Shown piece by piece: positions 1 through 9,515 of a DNA stretch of 64,000 bases; the first letter of the stretch is position 1; every line of letters starts with the position of its first letter. The translations under genes were made by a program, and so were the position numbers. Source of the stretch: Arthrobacter sp. 31Y (GTDB taxonomy: Bacteria > Actinomycetota > Actinomycetes > Actinomycetales > Micrococcaceae); NCBI RefSeq assembly GCF_000526335.1, contig NZ_JAFW01000001.1, forward strand, positions 2,976,001 to 3,040,000. Reading direction: 5' to 3'. The notes under the pieces are model-generated. The model did no database searches, was not told the origin of the DNA, and saw only the letters and a program-made list of their open reading frames with translations.

Positions 1-766
1 GAACGTCAAGGTCATAGCCTACGACCGCCTCATTAACGGCACGCCGAACGTTGACTACTACACCACGTTCGACAACTACACCGTGGGCGTCCAGCAAGCT
101 ACCTCCTTGCTGACCGGCCTCGGCTTGGTTGACGCGAGCGGCAAAAAGGTTGAGGGCAAAGGCCCGTTCAACGTTGAACTGTTTGCGGGAAGCCCGGACG
201 ATAACAACGCCAACTTCTTCTGGACCGGCGCCATGGACACACTCAAGCCGTACATGGATGCAGGCACCCTGAAGGTTCCCAGCGGCCAGACCAAGTTCGA
301 GCAGGCAGCCATCCTGCGCTGGCAGGCACCCGTAGCCCAGAAGCGCATGGAAGACATCCTCACCTCGGCCTACAGCTCCGGAACCAAGCTTGACGGAGTT
401 CTTTCCCCGTACGACGGCCTCTCCATCGGCATCATTTCCGCACTGACCAGCACTGGCGGTTACTCCACCGGCAACCTTCCGGTTGTCACCGGCCAGGATG
501 CAGAGAAGGGCTCCGTGAAGTCCATCGTTGCCGGCGAGCAGTACTCCACCATCTTCAAGGACACCCGGCAGCTGGGCGCACAGGCCGTGAAGATGGTTGA
601 CGCCGTCCTCAAGGGAACCGAGCCGGAGACCAACGACACCAAGACCTACAACAACAAGGTCAAGGTTGTCCCGGCCTTCCTCCTGAAGTCCGTCATCATC
701 ACCAAGGACAACTTCCAGAAGGAACTGATCGACTCCGGCTACTACACCGAAGCCGACGTCAAGTAA
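1..766 (+). CDS. chvE: ChvE-type sugar ABC transporter substrate-binding protein, 3' part
   Basis: The reading frame is open from base 2 and ends with TAA at 764-766, so the gene starts outside the window; no start codon should be assigned here. The visible ~254 residues have the type 1 periplasmic binding-protein fold typical of multiple-sugar receptors (D-Y-Y-T-T-F-D-N-Y near the left edge, the V-T-G-Q-D-A-E hinge-region motif, and a C-terminal segment ending in [10 protein letters not shown]). It would capture sugars outside the membrane and deliver them to the GguA/GguB pair encoded directly downstream. The 128-nt gap to the ATPase gene contains no obvious terminator, so the three are probably one operon. 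The signal peptide is not in view. Which sugar is bound cannot be told from this fragment. Confidence 0.9.
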   Translation, partial: NVKVIAYDRLINGTPNVDYYTTFDNYTVGVQQATSLLTGLGLVDASGKKVEGKGPFNVELFAGSPDDNNANFFWTGAMDTLKPYMDAGTLKVPSGQTKFEQAAILRWQAPVAQKRMEDILTSAYSSGTKLDGVLSPYDGLSIGIISALTSTGGYSTGNLPVVTGQDAEKGSVKSIVAGEQYSTIFKDTRQLGAQAVKMVDAVLKGTEPETNDTKTYNNKVKVVPAFLLKSVIITKDNFQKELIDSGYYTEADVK

Positions 767-894
767 TCACCTCCCCGGTCTGTGGCCCCACCGTTTTGTG
801 CTGAAGTGCGCTAGATGGCGGGGCCGCAGCCTCCCTTAGAGCCTGCCCGAGTCCTCGGCCCGGCCAAGTTCCAACCAGTCAGCGGGAATTGACG

Positions 895-2424
895 ATGAAC
901 GTACCCATTCTTCAAATGCGAGGAATCACCAAGACCTTCCCCGGGGTAAAAGCCCTTCAGGACGTCACCCTGGACGTCAACCGCGGTGAAGTTCACGCCA
1001 TTTGCGGCGAGAACGGGGCAGGGAAGTCCACTCTCATGAAAGTGTTGTCCGGCGTCTACGCCCACAACACATTCGACGGCGACATCCTCTTCGAGAACGA
1101 GCCTTGCGAATTCTCCAGCATCACGGACAGCGAGAAACGCGGCATCGTGATCATCCACCAGGAACTGGCCCTGAGCCCGTACCTGTCGATTGCCGAGAAT
1201 ATCTACCTCGGCAACGAGCTAGCCAAGAACGGCTGGGTGGACTGGCGGAAGACCAATTTGGAGGCCGCCAAGCTTTTGGCGCGGGTAGGCCTCAGCGAAA
1301 ACCCGGTAACTCCCATCCAGCACATCAGTGTTGGAAAGCAACAGCTGGTGGAAATCGCCAAGGCACTGTCCAAAGAGGTCAAGCTCCTCATCCTCGATGA
1401 GCCCACTGCTGCGTTGAACGATGAAGACTCGGACCACTTGCTGGACCTCATCCTGCACCTCAAAGGCCAGGGCGTCACCAGCATTATCATCAGCCATAAA
1501 CTCAACGAGATCCGCAAAGTGGCTGACGCCGTCACCATTATCCGTGATGGCAAGTCCATTGAGACCCTTCGCCTGGACCAAGGCCAAATCACCCAGGAAC
1601 GCATCATCCGGGGCATGGTGGGACGCGACCTCGAAAGCCTCTACCCGGACCGGACGCCTAACATCGGCGAGGAAGTTCTTCGGATCGAGGACTGGACCGT
1701 CCAGCACCCCCAGGATCCTTCCCGCATGGTGGTGAACAACGCCAGCCTCAACGTCCGCAAGGGTGAAGTAGTAGGCCTGGCCGGGCTCATGGGCGCTGGC
1801 CGGACCGAGCTGGCCATGAGCGTCTTCGGCCGGACTTACGGGCGGGCCGTGTCCGGCAAGGTCTACAAGTACGGCCAGGAAATCAACACTTCCACCGTCT
1901 CCGACGCAATCGACCACGGCATCGCCTACGCAACCGAGGACCGGAAGCACTATGGCCTGAACCTGATCGAGGACATCAAACGGAACATCTCCATGGCCGC
2001 GCTGAACAAGCTGGCCAAACGCGGCTGGGTGGACGGCAACAAAGAGACCACCGTCGCCAACCATTACCGCAAGAGCATGAACATCAAGGCTCCTTCCGTT
2101 GCTGCCATCACCGGCAAGCTCTCGGGCGGAAACCAGCAAAAAGTGGTGCTGAGCAAATGGATGTTCTCAGACCCCGACGTCCTCATCCTGGACGAGCCAA
2201 CCCGTGGAATCGACGTCGGCGCCAAGTTTGAGATTTACACGATCATCGCGGAGCTTGCAGCGGCAGGAAAAGCGGTCATTGTGATCTCCTCTGAGCTTCC
2301 GGAGCTCCTGGGCATTTGCGACAGGATCTACACGCTGTCCGCAGGCCACATCACCGGCGAAGTCCCCATCGCCGAAGCCACCCAGGAAACCCTCATGCAC
2401 TTCATGACCAAAGAGAAGGAATAG
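895..2424 (+). CDS. gguA: Multiple-sugar ABC transporter ATP-binding protein (GguA/MmsA type)
   Basis: A 509-residue tandem ATPase that would power import of the sugar bound by the ChvE protein. Domain 1 has Walker [10 protein letters not shown] (residues 38-46), a signature of the form S-V-G-K-Q-Q and Walker B L-L-I-L-D-E-P. Domain 2 has the degenerate Walker A G-L-M-G-A-G-R-T usual for this subfamily, a canonical L-S-G-G-N-Q-Q-K signature and [12 protein letters not shown]. This pattern of one weak and one canonical site is normal for carbohydrate-uptake (CUT2) ATPases. I chose ATG 895 because GCGGGA at 882-887 is correctly spaced; an in-frame TTG at 889 is the alternative. The permease follows after 5 nt. 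Confidence 0.95.
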   Translation: MNVPILQMRGITKTFPGVKALQDVTLDVNRGEVHAICGENGAGKSTLMKVLSGVYAHNTFDGDILFENEPCEFSSITDSEKRGIVIIHQELALSPYLSIAENIYLGNELAKNGWVDWRKTNLEAAKLLARVGLSENPVTPIQHISVGKQQLVEIAKALSKEVKLLILDEPTAALNDEDSDHLLDLILHLKGQGVTSIIISHKLNEIRKVADAVTIIRDGKSIETLRLDQGQITQERIIRGMVGRDLESLYPDRTPNIGEEVLRIEDWTVQHPQDPSRMVVNNASLNVRKGEVVGLAGLMGAGRTELAMSVFGRTYGRAVSGKVYKYGQEINTSTVSDAIDHGIAYATEDRKHYGLNLIEDIKRNISMAALNKLAKRGWVDGNKETTVANHYRKSMNIKAPSVAAITGKLSGGNQQKVVLSKWMFSDPDVLILDEPTRGIDVGAKFEIYTIIAELAAAGKAVIVISSELPELLGICDRIYTLSAGHITGEVPIAEATQETLMHFMTKEKE

Positions 2425-2429
2425 CGAAC

Positions 2430-3713
2430 ATGTCCGCCCTACGAGAATCCCTTGGCTTCCTCACAAGCCGCCTCCGCCAGGTTGGCATCTTCGTCGCCCT
2501 GATCCTGATTGTCATCCTCTTCCAGGTACTCACCGACGGCATCCTGCTCCAGCCGCAGAACGTCACCAACCTGGTAGTACAGAACAGCTACATCCTGATC
2601 CTGGCCATCGGCATGGTGATGGTCATCATCGCCGGCCACATTGACCTTTCCGTCGGCTCCATCGCAGGCTTCATCGGCGCAGTTGCAGGCGTGATGATCG
2701 TCCATTGGGGCTGGGCGTGGTGGCTCGCCATCCCGGCCTGCCTCCTGGTGGGTGCGCTGGTGGGAGCGTGGCAGGGCTACTGGATTGCCTATGTGGGCAT
2801 CCCCGCCTTCATCGTCACCCTTGCCGGCATGCTGATCTTCCGCGGCCTGACCCTTATCACCCTCAAGAACCAGCAGATCACCCCGTTCCCCAACGAACTC
2901 CGTGCACTGGGCGGCGGCTTCCTCCCGGACATCTCCGGCGGCACGTCCGTCCTGGAATGGCTCACAGTGATCCTGGGCGTCGGCGGCACGGCGGCCATTC
3001 TTTTCCAAGCCCTCAAGGAACGCCGGGTTCGCCGCAAGTTCAACCTCGAGAATGAGCCGATGGCATGGTTTGCCGTCAAGAACGGGTTCATCGCGGTACT
3101 GATGCTCATCATCACCTTCCTCCTGGCCAGCTACCGGGGCACCCCGATTGTCCTGATCGTCCTTGCTGTCCTGGTGATCGTGTACTCGGCGCTGATGAAC
3201 AACAGCATCTTCGGCCGCCACACCTACGCGATCGGTGGAAACCTCCACGCCGCTGAACTTTCGGGCATCAAGACCAAGAAGGTCACCTTCCGCCTCTTCG
3301 TCAACATGGGTGTTCTGGCTGCCCTGGCCGGGCTGGTCTTCACGGCACGCCTGAACTCGGCACAGCCCGCTGGTGGTACAGGCTTCGAGCTCGACTCCAT
3401 TGCTGCCGCCTTCATCGGCGGCGCCGCAGTCCAGGGTGGCATCGGAACCGTAGCCGGCGCCATGATCGGCGGCCTGATCATGGGCGTCCTCAACAACGGC
3501 ATGTCCATCCTTGGCCTGGGCACGGATTATCAGCAGCTCATCAAGGGACTGGTGCTGCTGCTCGCCGTCGGCTTCGACATCTTCAACAAGAACCGCACCG
3601 GTTCCGGCGGAGGCTCCTCCATGGGCCGTCGCTTCAAGTGGAAGACAACCCCGCCGGCAACCGAAACGTCCACGCCCGCTACGGCTGAGCCCGTCGTCGT
3701 CGACGCGAAATAG
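2430..3713 (+). CDS. gguB: Multiple-sugar ABC transporter permease (GguB type)
   Basis: A 427-residue multi-spanning inner-membrane permease of the BPD_transp_2 family. Hydrophobic segments run through most of the protein, beginning with residues ~15-35, and the motif G-H-I-D-L-S-V-G-S is characteristic of CUT2 sugar permeases. Residues ~180-300 contain a charged insertion (Q-A-L-K-E-R-R-V-R-R-K) that lengthens it relative to RbsC. The C-terminus is a hydrophilic Thr/Pro tail. ATG 2430 has a GAGAAGGA ribosome-binding site that overlaps the end of gguA, and a longer in-frame extension into gguA is not credible. The LacI gene starts 6 nt after the stop, so all four genes look co-transcribed. 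Confidence 0.94.
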   Translation: MSALRESLGFLTSRLRQVGIFVALILIVILFQVLTDGILLQPQNVTNLVVQNSYILILAIGMVMVIIAGHIDLSVGSIAGFIGAVAGVMIVHWGWAWWLAIPACLLVGALVGAWQGYWIAYVGIPAFIVTLAGMLIFRGLTLITLKNQQITPFPNELRALGGGFLPDISGGTSVLEWLTVILGVGGTAAILFQALKERRVRRKFNLENEPMAWFAVKNGFIAVLMLIITFLLASYRGTPIVLIVLAVLVIVYSALMNNSIFGRHTYAIGGNLHAAELSGIKTKKVTFRLFVNMGVLAALAGLVFTARLNSAQPAGGTGFELDSIAAAFIGGAAVQGGIGTVAGAMIGGLIMGVLNNGMSILGLGTDYQQLIKGLVLLLAVGFDIFNKNRTGSGGGSSMGRRFKWKTTPPATETSTPATAEPVVVDAK

Positions 3714-3719
3714 CCGCTC

Positions 3720-4736
3720 ATGTCCATAGGGGGAGCTGCCAGGCCTCCCGTGATGGGTGACGTCGCCAAGATGGCAGGAGTCTCACACCAAACCGTTTCC
3801 CGTGTCCTGAACAACCATCCCAACGTCAGTGTCCGTACCAAGCAGCGCGTGGAATCGGCCATCGCGCAGCTTGGGTACCGCCGAAACACCGCGGCCCGCA
3901 GCCTGGTGACCCGGCGGTCGCGGACCATCGGTGTGCTCGCCTGCGAGACAAGCCAGTTCGGACCCGCGAACACCCTCCTGGGAGTGGAGCAAGCCGGGAG
4001 GGAAGCGGGCTACTTCGTCAGCATCGCCAACCTCCGCGAGGTGACCAGCGCGAGCGTCAATGATGCCATTGCGCATTTCCGGAACCAGTCCGTGGACGGC
4101 ATCGTGATCTTGGTTCCCCACCCGGATGTCCTCGCGGCCCTGCGCGACGTCGAGGTTCCCGTGCCGATCGTGGCCGTCGGGGCGGGTGCGGGAAACCAAT
4201 TGACGGGTGCATCACTGGATCAAAGGTTGGGCGCCCGTCTCGCCGTGGAGCATCTGATCGCCCTGGGGCACCGTCACATTGCCCACATTTCGGGACCGCC
4301 GCACTGGATCGATGCCGCTGAGCGTATCAAGGGATGGCAGGAAGCGCTCGGCAACGCCGGCCTTGAACCTGATGTCCTGCTCCAAGGCGCATGGGACGCA
4401 GCATCGGGCTACCGGGCCGGGCTCGAGCTCATCCAGCAGAACACGGTCACAGCCGTGTTCGTCGCCAACGACCAAATGGCCGTGGGCGTGCTCCGGGCCG
4501 TCCAGGAGGCCGGACTTCACGTGCCGGACGAGATCAGCGTGGTGGGCTACGACGACCAACCCGAGGCCGAGTTCTTCATGCCGCCGCTGACCACCATCAA
4601 ACAGGACTTCGAAGAGCTCGGCCGCCGGTGCATGGAGGCAGTGCTGCAGCAACTGGACGGAGACGGGGGAACCGGCGATCAGATGGTCAATCCCCGGCTG
4701 GTGATCCGCGCAACCACGGCGGCCCCACTAAACTAG
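3720..4736 (+). CDS. LacI family transcriptional regulator
   Basis: A 338-residue LacI/GalR repressor. The helix-turn-helix is near the N-terminus (G-D-V-A-K-M-A-G-V-S-H-Q-T-V-S-R-V-L-N), followed by a sugar-binding PBP1-like domain. It most likely senses the sugar or a metabolite handled by the ChvE-GguAB transporter and controls that operon, although no operator can be seen because the operon promoter is upstream of the window. It starts 6 nt after gguB. ATG 3720 has no good Shine-Dalgarno; GTG 3750 or ATG 3753 would still retain the whole HTH, so the true start is uncertain by about 11 residues. Confidence 0.9.
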   Translation: MSIGGAARPPVMGDVAKMAGVSHQTVSRVLNNHPNVSVRTKQRVESAIAQLGYRRNTAARSLVTRRSRTIGVLACETSQFGPANTLLGVEQAGREAGYFVSIANLREVTSASVNDAIAHFRNQSVDGIVILVPHPDVLAALRDVEVPVPIVAVGAGAGNQLTGASLDQRLGARLAVEHLIALGHRHIAHISGPPHWIDAAERIKGWQEALGNAGLEPDVLLQGAWDAASGYRAGLELIQQNTVTAVFVANDQMAVGVLRAVQEAGLHVPDEISVVGYDDQPEAEFFMPPLTTIKQDFEELGRRCMEAVLQQLDGDGGTGDQMVNPRLVIRATTAAPLN

Positions 4737-4741
4737 GAGCC

Positions 4742-5314
4742 ATGACTTCCACGCTTGATACTGCTGCTGCCCGCGCCCGCCTTCTTGAACTCATCAAAGA
4801 ACTGGCGGTGGTCCGCGGCAAGGTGATCCTCTCCAGCGGCAAGGAAGCGGACTACTACATCGACCTCCGCCGCATTTCTCTGCACCACGAGGCCTCCAAG
4901 CTGGTGGGTCAGGTCATGTTGGCAATGATCGACGACGCCGGCGTTTCAGTTGAGTGCGCTGGTGGACTCACCATGGGTGCCGACCCCGTGGGTACCGCTG
5001 TGATGCACGCTGCTGCCGACGCCGGCCGTGCCGTTGACGCTTTCGTTGTCCGCAAGGCCCAGAAGTCCTACGGCATGGGCCGTCAGGTGGAAGGCCCCTC
5101 GGTTGAAGGCCGCAACGTAGTGGTCCTCGAGGACACGTCCACCACCGGCGGGTCCGCGCTGACCGCCGTCGAGGGTGTCCGCAAAGCCGGCGGCAACGTA
5201 GTGGCCGTGGCTGTCATCGTGGACCGCAACACCGGCGCCAAAGAGAAGATCGAAGCCGAAACCGGTGTGCCGTACCTCTTCGCCTTCGGCAAGGATGAAC
5301 TGGGCCTCGACTAA
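4742..5314 (+). CDS. pyrE: Orotate phosphoribosyltransferase
   Basis: A 190-residue enzyme that joins orotate to PRPP to make orotidine 5'-monophosphate in pyrimidine synthesis. The PRPP-binding loop V-V-V-L-E-D-T-S-T-T-G-G-S-A lies at residues 126-139 and the substrate-loop region K-S-Y-G-M-G-R at ~108-114. Length is normal for the actinobacterial type. ATG 4742 is preceded by AGGAG (4735-4739), which overlaps the lacI stop. A TANNNT box (TAAACT, 4729-4734) sits 7 nt before the ATG inside the end of lacI, so pyrE may have its own promoter even though it follows lacI closely. Confidence 0.95.
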   Translation: MTSTLDTAAARARLLELIKELAVVRGKVILSSGKEADYYIDLRRISLHHEASKLVGQVMLAMIDDAGVSVECAGGLTMGADPVGTAVMHAAADAGRAVDAFVVRKAQKSYGMGRQVEGPSVEGRNVVVLEDTSTTGGSALTAVEGVRKAGGNVVAVAVIVDRNTGAKEKIEAETGVPYLFAFGKDELGLD

Positions 5315-5329
5315 GCCTATGCTTGCTGC

Positions 5330-6454
5330 GTGGACGTTCAAGTAGGGAAGCTCCCGGCGCCGCCGGAGGTGACTGAAGACCTTCCCGCGCCGGTGGCTGA
5401 GAAGCCGGAGCAGGCCGAGGATCCGGGCTCGTGGGCCCGGATCCTGCCCTACGCTGCCCGGCTGAAAAAGACGTCCCGCCGTAACTTCCTCATCACCGCC
5501 GGAGCTTCGGGGACGCTCGCCGCGGACATGCTCTTCACCCGGCGGGTCCAAGCCGAGCGGCGGTCCACCAAAATCCTCCGCGTCCCGGATCCGTACTCGG
5601 ACCTGTACTTCCCCAAAGCTAGCTGGATTCTCTTTCCGGGCTATAAAACCAGTTGGGAAGAGGCTCAGTGGATCCTCAACTCACTGCGTCCTGCCCTGCA
5701 TCAGCGGGGCCGCCTTGCCGCCGTCGGATATTCCAACCTGGGCCTGGACGTGGACGAAATCGTCCGCGAAATCATCCTGCACGTCCGCGAGCTGGAACTG
5801 GAGAAGCTGTACTTCTACGGCCACAGTTTCGGAGGCATGCTCGCCACGCAGGTTGCTGCCCGCCTGCTGGAGCTGCACGGCGTCGAGACGCAGTTGATCG
5901 TCCTTGATTCGAGTCCGTTCAGCCGCTCCGACGTCCTGGACCAGAGCTGGTTCGATGGCGTGGTGTTCCTTTACGAGAATGGCTTCCGCATCCCGTCGGT
6001 CCTGCGCGGCGGCTATGAGCTGGGGGAGCGGGTGGCGCATAAGGACGAGCGAACGTGGCGGCAAATCCTCGATCAATCCTTGGAACAACTCTCGCCGATT
6101 GCGCCGTCCAGCGTGCTGATCCAGACGGAGTCTGCGTACATTTACCACTTTGACGGCCTCCGGTTGGCCGGAAAAATCGGTGGTGCCCGGATGGCCTTCA
6201 TCGGCAACGCCAAGGACGGAACTGTGAATTATGAGTCGGCGCGTGCGGGGTGGAGCAAGGTCTTCGGAGCCAACATGGCCCTGCCCACGCTCAGCACTGA
6301 AGGCGCACGGCCCGCGCACGCCAGCCCGCAGTGGAACGGAAGCATCTACCGGCCACTGCTGGAACGGGTCCAGGATGAGCTCCAGCCGCTCCCGCCTGAG
6401 CCCCGTGAGCCGTCATACCGGGAACCGAATGGCAAGGTCATCCGCCCGGCTTAG
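5330..6454 (+). CDS. Tat-exported alpha/beta hydrolase-like protein
   Basis: A 374-residue protein with an unusually long (~48 residue) hydrophilic N-region, then a twin-arginine motif T-S-R-R-N-F-L-I (RR at 50-51) and a short hydrophobic stretch, so it is probably exported folded. The lipase-type elbow G-H-S-F-G-G is present in the middle of the protein, supporting a serine hydrolase fold; a preceding Y-F-Y strand fits. No substrate can be assigned. GTG 5330 lies exactly 6 nt after TATGCT (5318-5323), so the mRNA may be leaderless, which is why I kept this start. It is followed by a convergent phosphatase gene 9 nt away. Confidence 0.75.
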   Translation: MDVQVGKLPAPPEVTEDLPAPVAEKPEQAEDPGSWARILPYAARLKKTSRRNFLITAGASGTLAADMLFTRRVQAERRSTKILRVPDPYSDLYFPKASWILFPGYKTSWEEAQWILNSLRPALHQRGRLAAVGYSNLGLDVDEIVREIILHVRELELEKLYFYGHSFGGMLATQVAARLLELHGVETQLIVLDSSPFSRSDVLDQSWFDGVVFLYENGFRIPSVLRGGYELGERVAHKDERTWRQILDQSLEQLSPIAPSSVLIQTESAYIYHFDGLRLAGKIGGARMAFIGNAKDGTVNYESARAGWSKVFGANMALPTLSTEGARPAHASPQWNGSIYRPLLERVQDELQPLPPEPREPSYREPNGKVIRPA

Positions 6455-6463
6455 AACCCGTTC

Positions 6464-7183
6464 TCAGGTGCCGTTCCGCAGCGATTCAACTTCGACGGCG
6501 GTGAGGCCCGCCTCGCGCAGAAAGCTCCGAACGTCGCCGAACTCCTGCCCAAAGCGGGCCAGGAAATGCCGCATGGCAGCTTCGGGGCTCTGCAGGATCA
6601 TGAGGTCGGGGCTGAAATACTCTGCCGGTGTGGAGGGGACGCTCAGCCGCCACGTTTCCGCCATGACTTCCAGGACATCCGGCAAGTTGGCTGTGGTGGC
6701 CGCATAATCAGCCACCACTTGGTCCTCGGTTCCTCCTGCTGCCAGAAGTCCGATTGCCGAGACCACACCCGTCCGGTCCTTGCCTAACGAACAGTGGACC
6801 AGCGTGCGTCTGCCACGGGCGACGGGCCGCAATGCGTCGCCCACCCATTCGGGCCTTAGCCGGATCCAGGCCAGATACAAGTCGCCGAGGTCCTCGGCCG
6901 TTTCCACGGACTGGAGCGACCCGGCAATGGCGTTCGGGTCCAGCGGATTATGGATGAGCTCGATGGCGGACGGGACGACGGCGGCAGGCGAGCCACCGCC
7001 GTCGTTGTCGTCCTGAACCAGCCAGGGAACCAACGAGCGCTCAAGCTCACTCCGCAGGTCCACAATTGCCTGGATGCCGTGCTCCGTCAGGAAGCCCGAC
7101 GTCGCAGCGGCATCCAACCCGAACGGCTGGCTGCCCCTGAGTATCCGGCCACCGGCCAAGGGACGCAGATTGAGCACAGCCAT
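6464..7183 (-). CDS. Tyrosine-phosphatase-like protein (Y_phosphatase3 / lipid-phosphatase type)
   Basis: A 239-residue cytoplasmic protein with the CX5R active-site loop H-C-S-L-G-K-D-R-T-G (H130, C131, R137). The Lys within the loop is typical of the bacterial phosphatases that act on phosphotyrosine or on phosphoinositides, such as the mycobacterial PtpB/LipA-like group. The N-terminal start (N-L-R-P-L-A-G-G-R-I-L-R-G-S-Q-P) is also typical of that family. It starts 18 nt after the HAD phosphatase gene on the same strand and has an AGGAAC ribosome-binding site, so the two are an operon. The physiological substrate is unknown. Confidence 0.85.
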   Translation of the reverse strand: MAVLNLRPLAGGRILRGSQPFGLDAAATSGFLTEHGIQAIVDLRSELERSLVPWLVQDDNDGGGSPAAVVPSAIELIHNPLDPNAIAGSLQSVETAEDLGDLYLAWIRLRPEWVGDALRPVARGRRTLVHCSLGKDRTGVVSAIGLLAAGGTEDQVVADYAATTANLPDVLEVMAETWRLSVPSTPAEYFSPDLMILQSPEAAMRHFLARFGQEFGDVRSFLREAGLTAVEVESLRNGT

Positions 7184-7201
7184 GGTCTTGTTCCTGTTGT
7201 C

Positions 7202-8023
7202 CTAGATTTGGCTCTTGAGGTCGGCCACAGAGTTCAGGATCTGGTTGGGCCGGAACGGGAAGGACACGATTTCTTCGCGCTGGGTGATGCCGCTGAGCAC
7301 CAGGACCGTGTGCAGGCCCGCTTCCATGCCTGCCACGATGTCCGTGTCCATGCGGTCGCCGATCATGGCCGTGGTCTCGGAGTGGGCGTCTATCTGATTC
7401 ATTGCGGAGCGGAACATCATGGGGTTCGGCTTGCCCACAATGTAGGGCTCGCGGCCCGTGGCCTTGGTGATCATGGCCGCAATGGCTCCGGTTGCCGGCA
7501 TGGGGCCGTCCTTGGAGGGGCCGGTGGCGTCCGGGTTGGTGGCGATGAAGCGGGCACCGGCCAGGATGTGGCGGACGGCCATGGTGATCGCTTCGAAGGA
7601 GTAGGTGCGGGTCTCGCCGAGCACCACGAAGTCGGGATCAGTGTCTGTGAGGATGAATCCGGCCTCATGCAGGGCAGTTGTGAGTCCGGCTTCGCCGATG
7701 GTGTAGGCGCGGTTGCCCGAATCCGAGGACTGGACCTGGTCCTTGAGGAACTGGGCGGTTGCCAGTGCGGAGGTCCAGATGTTCTCTTCAGGGACTTCCA
7801 GTCCGGACGCGCGCAGGCGGGCGGCGAGGTCGCGGGGCGTGAAGATGGAGTTGTTGGTCAGGACCAGGAAGCGCTTGGACGTGTCCACCCAGCGCTGGAT
7901 GAGCTCAGCTGCACCGGGGATCGCCTGGTTTTCATGAACCAGGACGCCGTCCATGTCCGTGAGCCAGCACTCGATTTCGTGGCCATTCCGGTACACCGAC
8001 GTGGACGTGGTTTCTTCTGCCAT
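7202..8023 (-). CDS. HAD-IIA family phosphatase (NagD-like)
   Basis: A 273-residue HAD superfamily phosphatase. Motif I is L-T-D-M-D-G-V-L-V (Asp nucleophile D23, D25), motif II lies in L-V-L-T-N-N-S, and motifs III/IV are G-K-P-N-P-M-M and I-G-D-R-M-D-T-D. This is the NagD/p-nitrophenylphosphatase arrangement; the likely role is dephosphorylation of small phosphometabolites. I place the start at ATG 8023 because a strong GGAGG precedes it by 6 nt; the frame extends upstream to 8074 but without a ribosome-binding site. It is the first gene of a two-gene operon with the tyrosine-phosphatase-like gene. Confidence 0.88.
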   Translation of the reverse strand: MAEETTSTSVYRNGHEIECWLTDMDGVLVHENQAIPGAAELIQRWVDTSKRFLVLTNNSIFTPRDLAARLRASGLEVPEENIWTSALATAQFLKDQVQSSDSGNRAYTIGEAGLTTALHEAGFILTDTDPDFVVLGETRTYSFEAITMAVRHILAGARFIATNPDATGPSKDGPMPATGAIAAMITKATGREPYIVGKPNPMMFRSAMNQIDAHSETTAMIGDRMDTDIVAGMEAGLHTVLVLSGITQREEIVSFPFRPNQILNSVADLKSQI

Positions 8024-8283
8024 ATTTGCCTCCGGCTGGGATTGTTCGTGCACTGCCACCCAGTCTTCCATCAATCTGCTGTCTCAACAGCCTGGGAACC
8101 CGCTTATGTGGGAAGTTCTGCCCATGTGGATATCTCCCGTGACTTGTGTTGTGCGCGTTGGGCTGGACTACGCTGGTTGCGGCGCTGGTGTGCCACACCG
8201 TGGGTCGGGGGATCGACGCGGTGGATTCTTGACGTCACCGCGCTCCAGCAGGTCCCCACTTACCGCATGTGAAAGGGCCTGTC

Positions 8284-9459
8284 ATGAGCAACAACAACGG
8301 AGCGCCGCAGCCTCCCTATGACCCCAACGGCGTGCCGCAGCCGCGCTACGACACCGGCAAGGATCAGTACAGCCAGTACCAGCCGGGGCAGACGCAACCC
8401 ATGTACCAGCCAGAAGCCCAGACCGAGGCGTTCCCGGCGCAACCTGCCGCCACCCAGGCGTTCCCGGCGCAGCAGCCACAGAACCAGCCCCAGCAACACC
8501 CCGACGGCGAATACGCAGAAACCGTGCACCGCTACCCCCAAGCGCAACAGGGGCACCCAGGCTATCCAGGGCAGCCTGGCGGACCCGGTGGACCCGGCCA
8601 GAACCCGGGCGACCACAACAAGAAGTCGTTGTTCCTCATCCTGGGTGGTGTCGCCGTCGTCGTGATCATTGCGCTGGTGGTGACGTTCACTTGGCTGATT
8701 CCGTCCATGACCAAGCCCACGGCCGTTGATACTCCGCTGCCGTCGGTGACGTCCTCCGAGGACGCGTCCGAGGCAGCCGCGGAGCCGTCCGCTGAACCGT
8801 CGGGCGAGGCCTCGGCATCCTCCGAAATCCCCGCTGACGCCATCCCCCTGCCTGCAGTTTGGAACGACTTGGCTGGACCCAGCAACGTTCCGGCGGACGG
8901 CGATCCACTGTTCAGCAAGTGGGTCACGGGCGAATCGTCCTTCCAGTACCTGGCCGAGTGGACCCATGACGAGTCGTTCGGCATCACCAAGGACCCCACA
9001 ACTGGCGCAGAGATCCAGAAGAGGGCCCAAGGAACGGTGGAGACCGACGGCGACGGGATCGCGCAGGCCTATGCGTTCTTCGCTGAGTCCGAGGAAGGTA
9101 AGTTCGGCAAGGATCCTGCGGAGGTCAAGAAAGCCATCCAGGACATCGAAGCCCGTTTCAAGGGAATGACCGCCAGTGAGCTGCCCCAAAACCTGGTGGG
9201 CCACAAGTGCACCTCCGATTTCAAGACCAGCATGCCGGAAATCCGTGAATTCCGCCGCGGCGCCGCTGTGGTCATCGGGTTCACCTGCACCAACGCCCGA
9301 GGCGAAGCGATTGAGGCCGTGAACCTGTTCTCGGTGACACCGTGGGGAACCCCGCAGATGCTTGGCGTCAGCGGCCACAAGGAATACTGGGACGCCCACC
9401 CGGGACTGTTTGAGCAGTTGGGCAACTCATACCGCGTCAACAAGTGGAAGATGGTCTAA
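8284..9459 (+). CDS. Membrane-anchored protein with Pro/Gln-rich cytoplasmic tail, function unknown
   Basis: A 391-residue bitopic protein. Residues 1-113 are low-complexity and rich in Pro, Gln and Tyr (Y-Q-P, P-A-Q-Q repeats), residues ~115-139 form one membrane helix, and the rest is extracytoplasmic: an Ala/Ser/Glu/Pro linker (~145-185) and a folded domain of ~200 residues with two Cys (in H-K-C-T-S and F-T-C-T-N) that may pair. I do not recognise the folded domain. ATG 8284 has AAAGGG at correct spacing; GTG 8269 is in frame but less likely. A TACGCT box at 8168-8173 may be its promoter, leaving a leader of about 100 nt. Confidence 0.7.
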   Translation: MSNNNGAPQPPYDPNGVPQPRYDTGKDQYSQYQPGQTQPMYQPEAQTEAFPAQPAATQAFPAQQPQNQPQQHPDGEYAETVHRYPQAQQGHPGYPGQPGGPGGPGQNPGDHNKKSLFLILGGVAVVVIIALVVTFTWLIPSMTKPTAVDTPLPSVTSSEDASEAAAEPSAEPSGEASASSEIPADAIPLPAVWNDLAGPSNVPADGDPLFSKWVTGESSFQYLAEWTHDESFGITKDPTTGAEIQKRAQGTVETDGDGIAQAYAFFAESEEGKFGKDPAEVKKAIQDIEARFKGMTASELPQNLVGHKCTSDFKTSMPEIREFRRGAAVVIGFTCTNARGEAIEAVNLFSVTPWGTPQMLGVSGHKEYWDAHPGLFEQLGNSYRVNKWKMV

Positions 9460-9515
9460 GGCCTGCCCCACTCATCGCGCTCAGGTGGGCAACCGGGCGG
9501 GGCTAAAGTTGAGGG

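Noticed and set aside
6950..8272. A 440-codon plus-strand open frame opposite the phosphatase and NagD-like genes
   Set aside because: It is antisense to two genes with clear motifs and ribosome-binding sites; long antisense frames are expected at this GC content.
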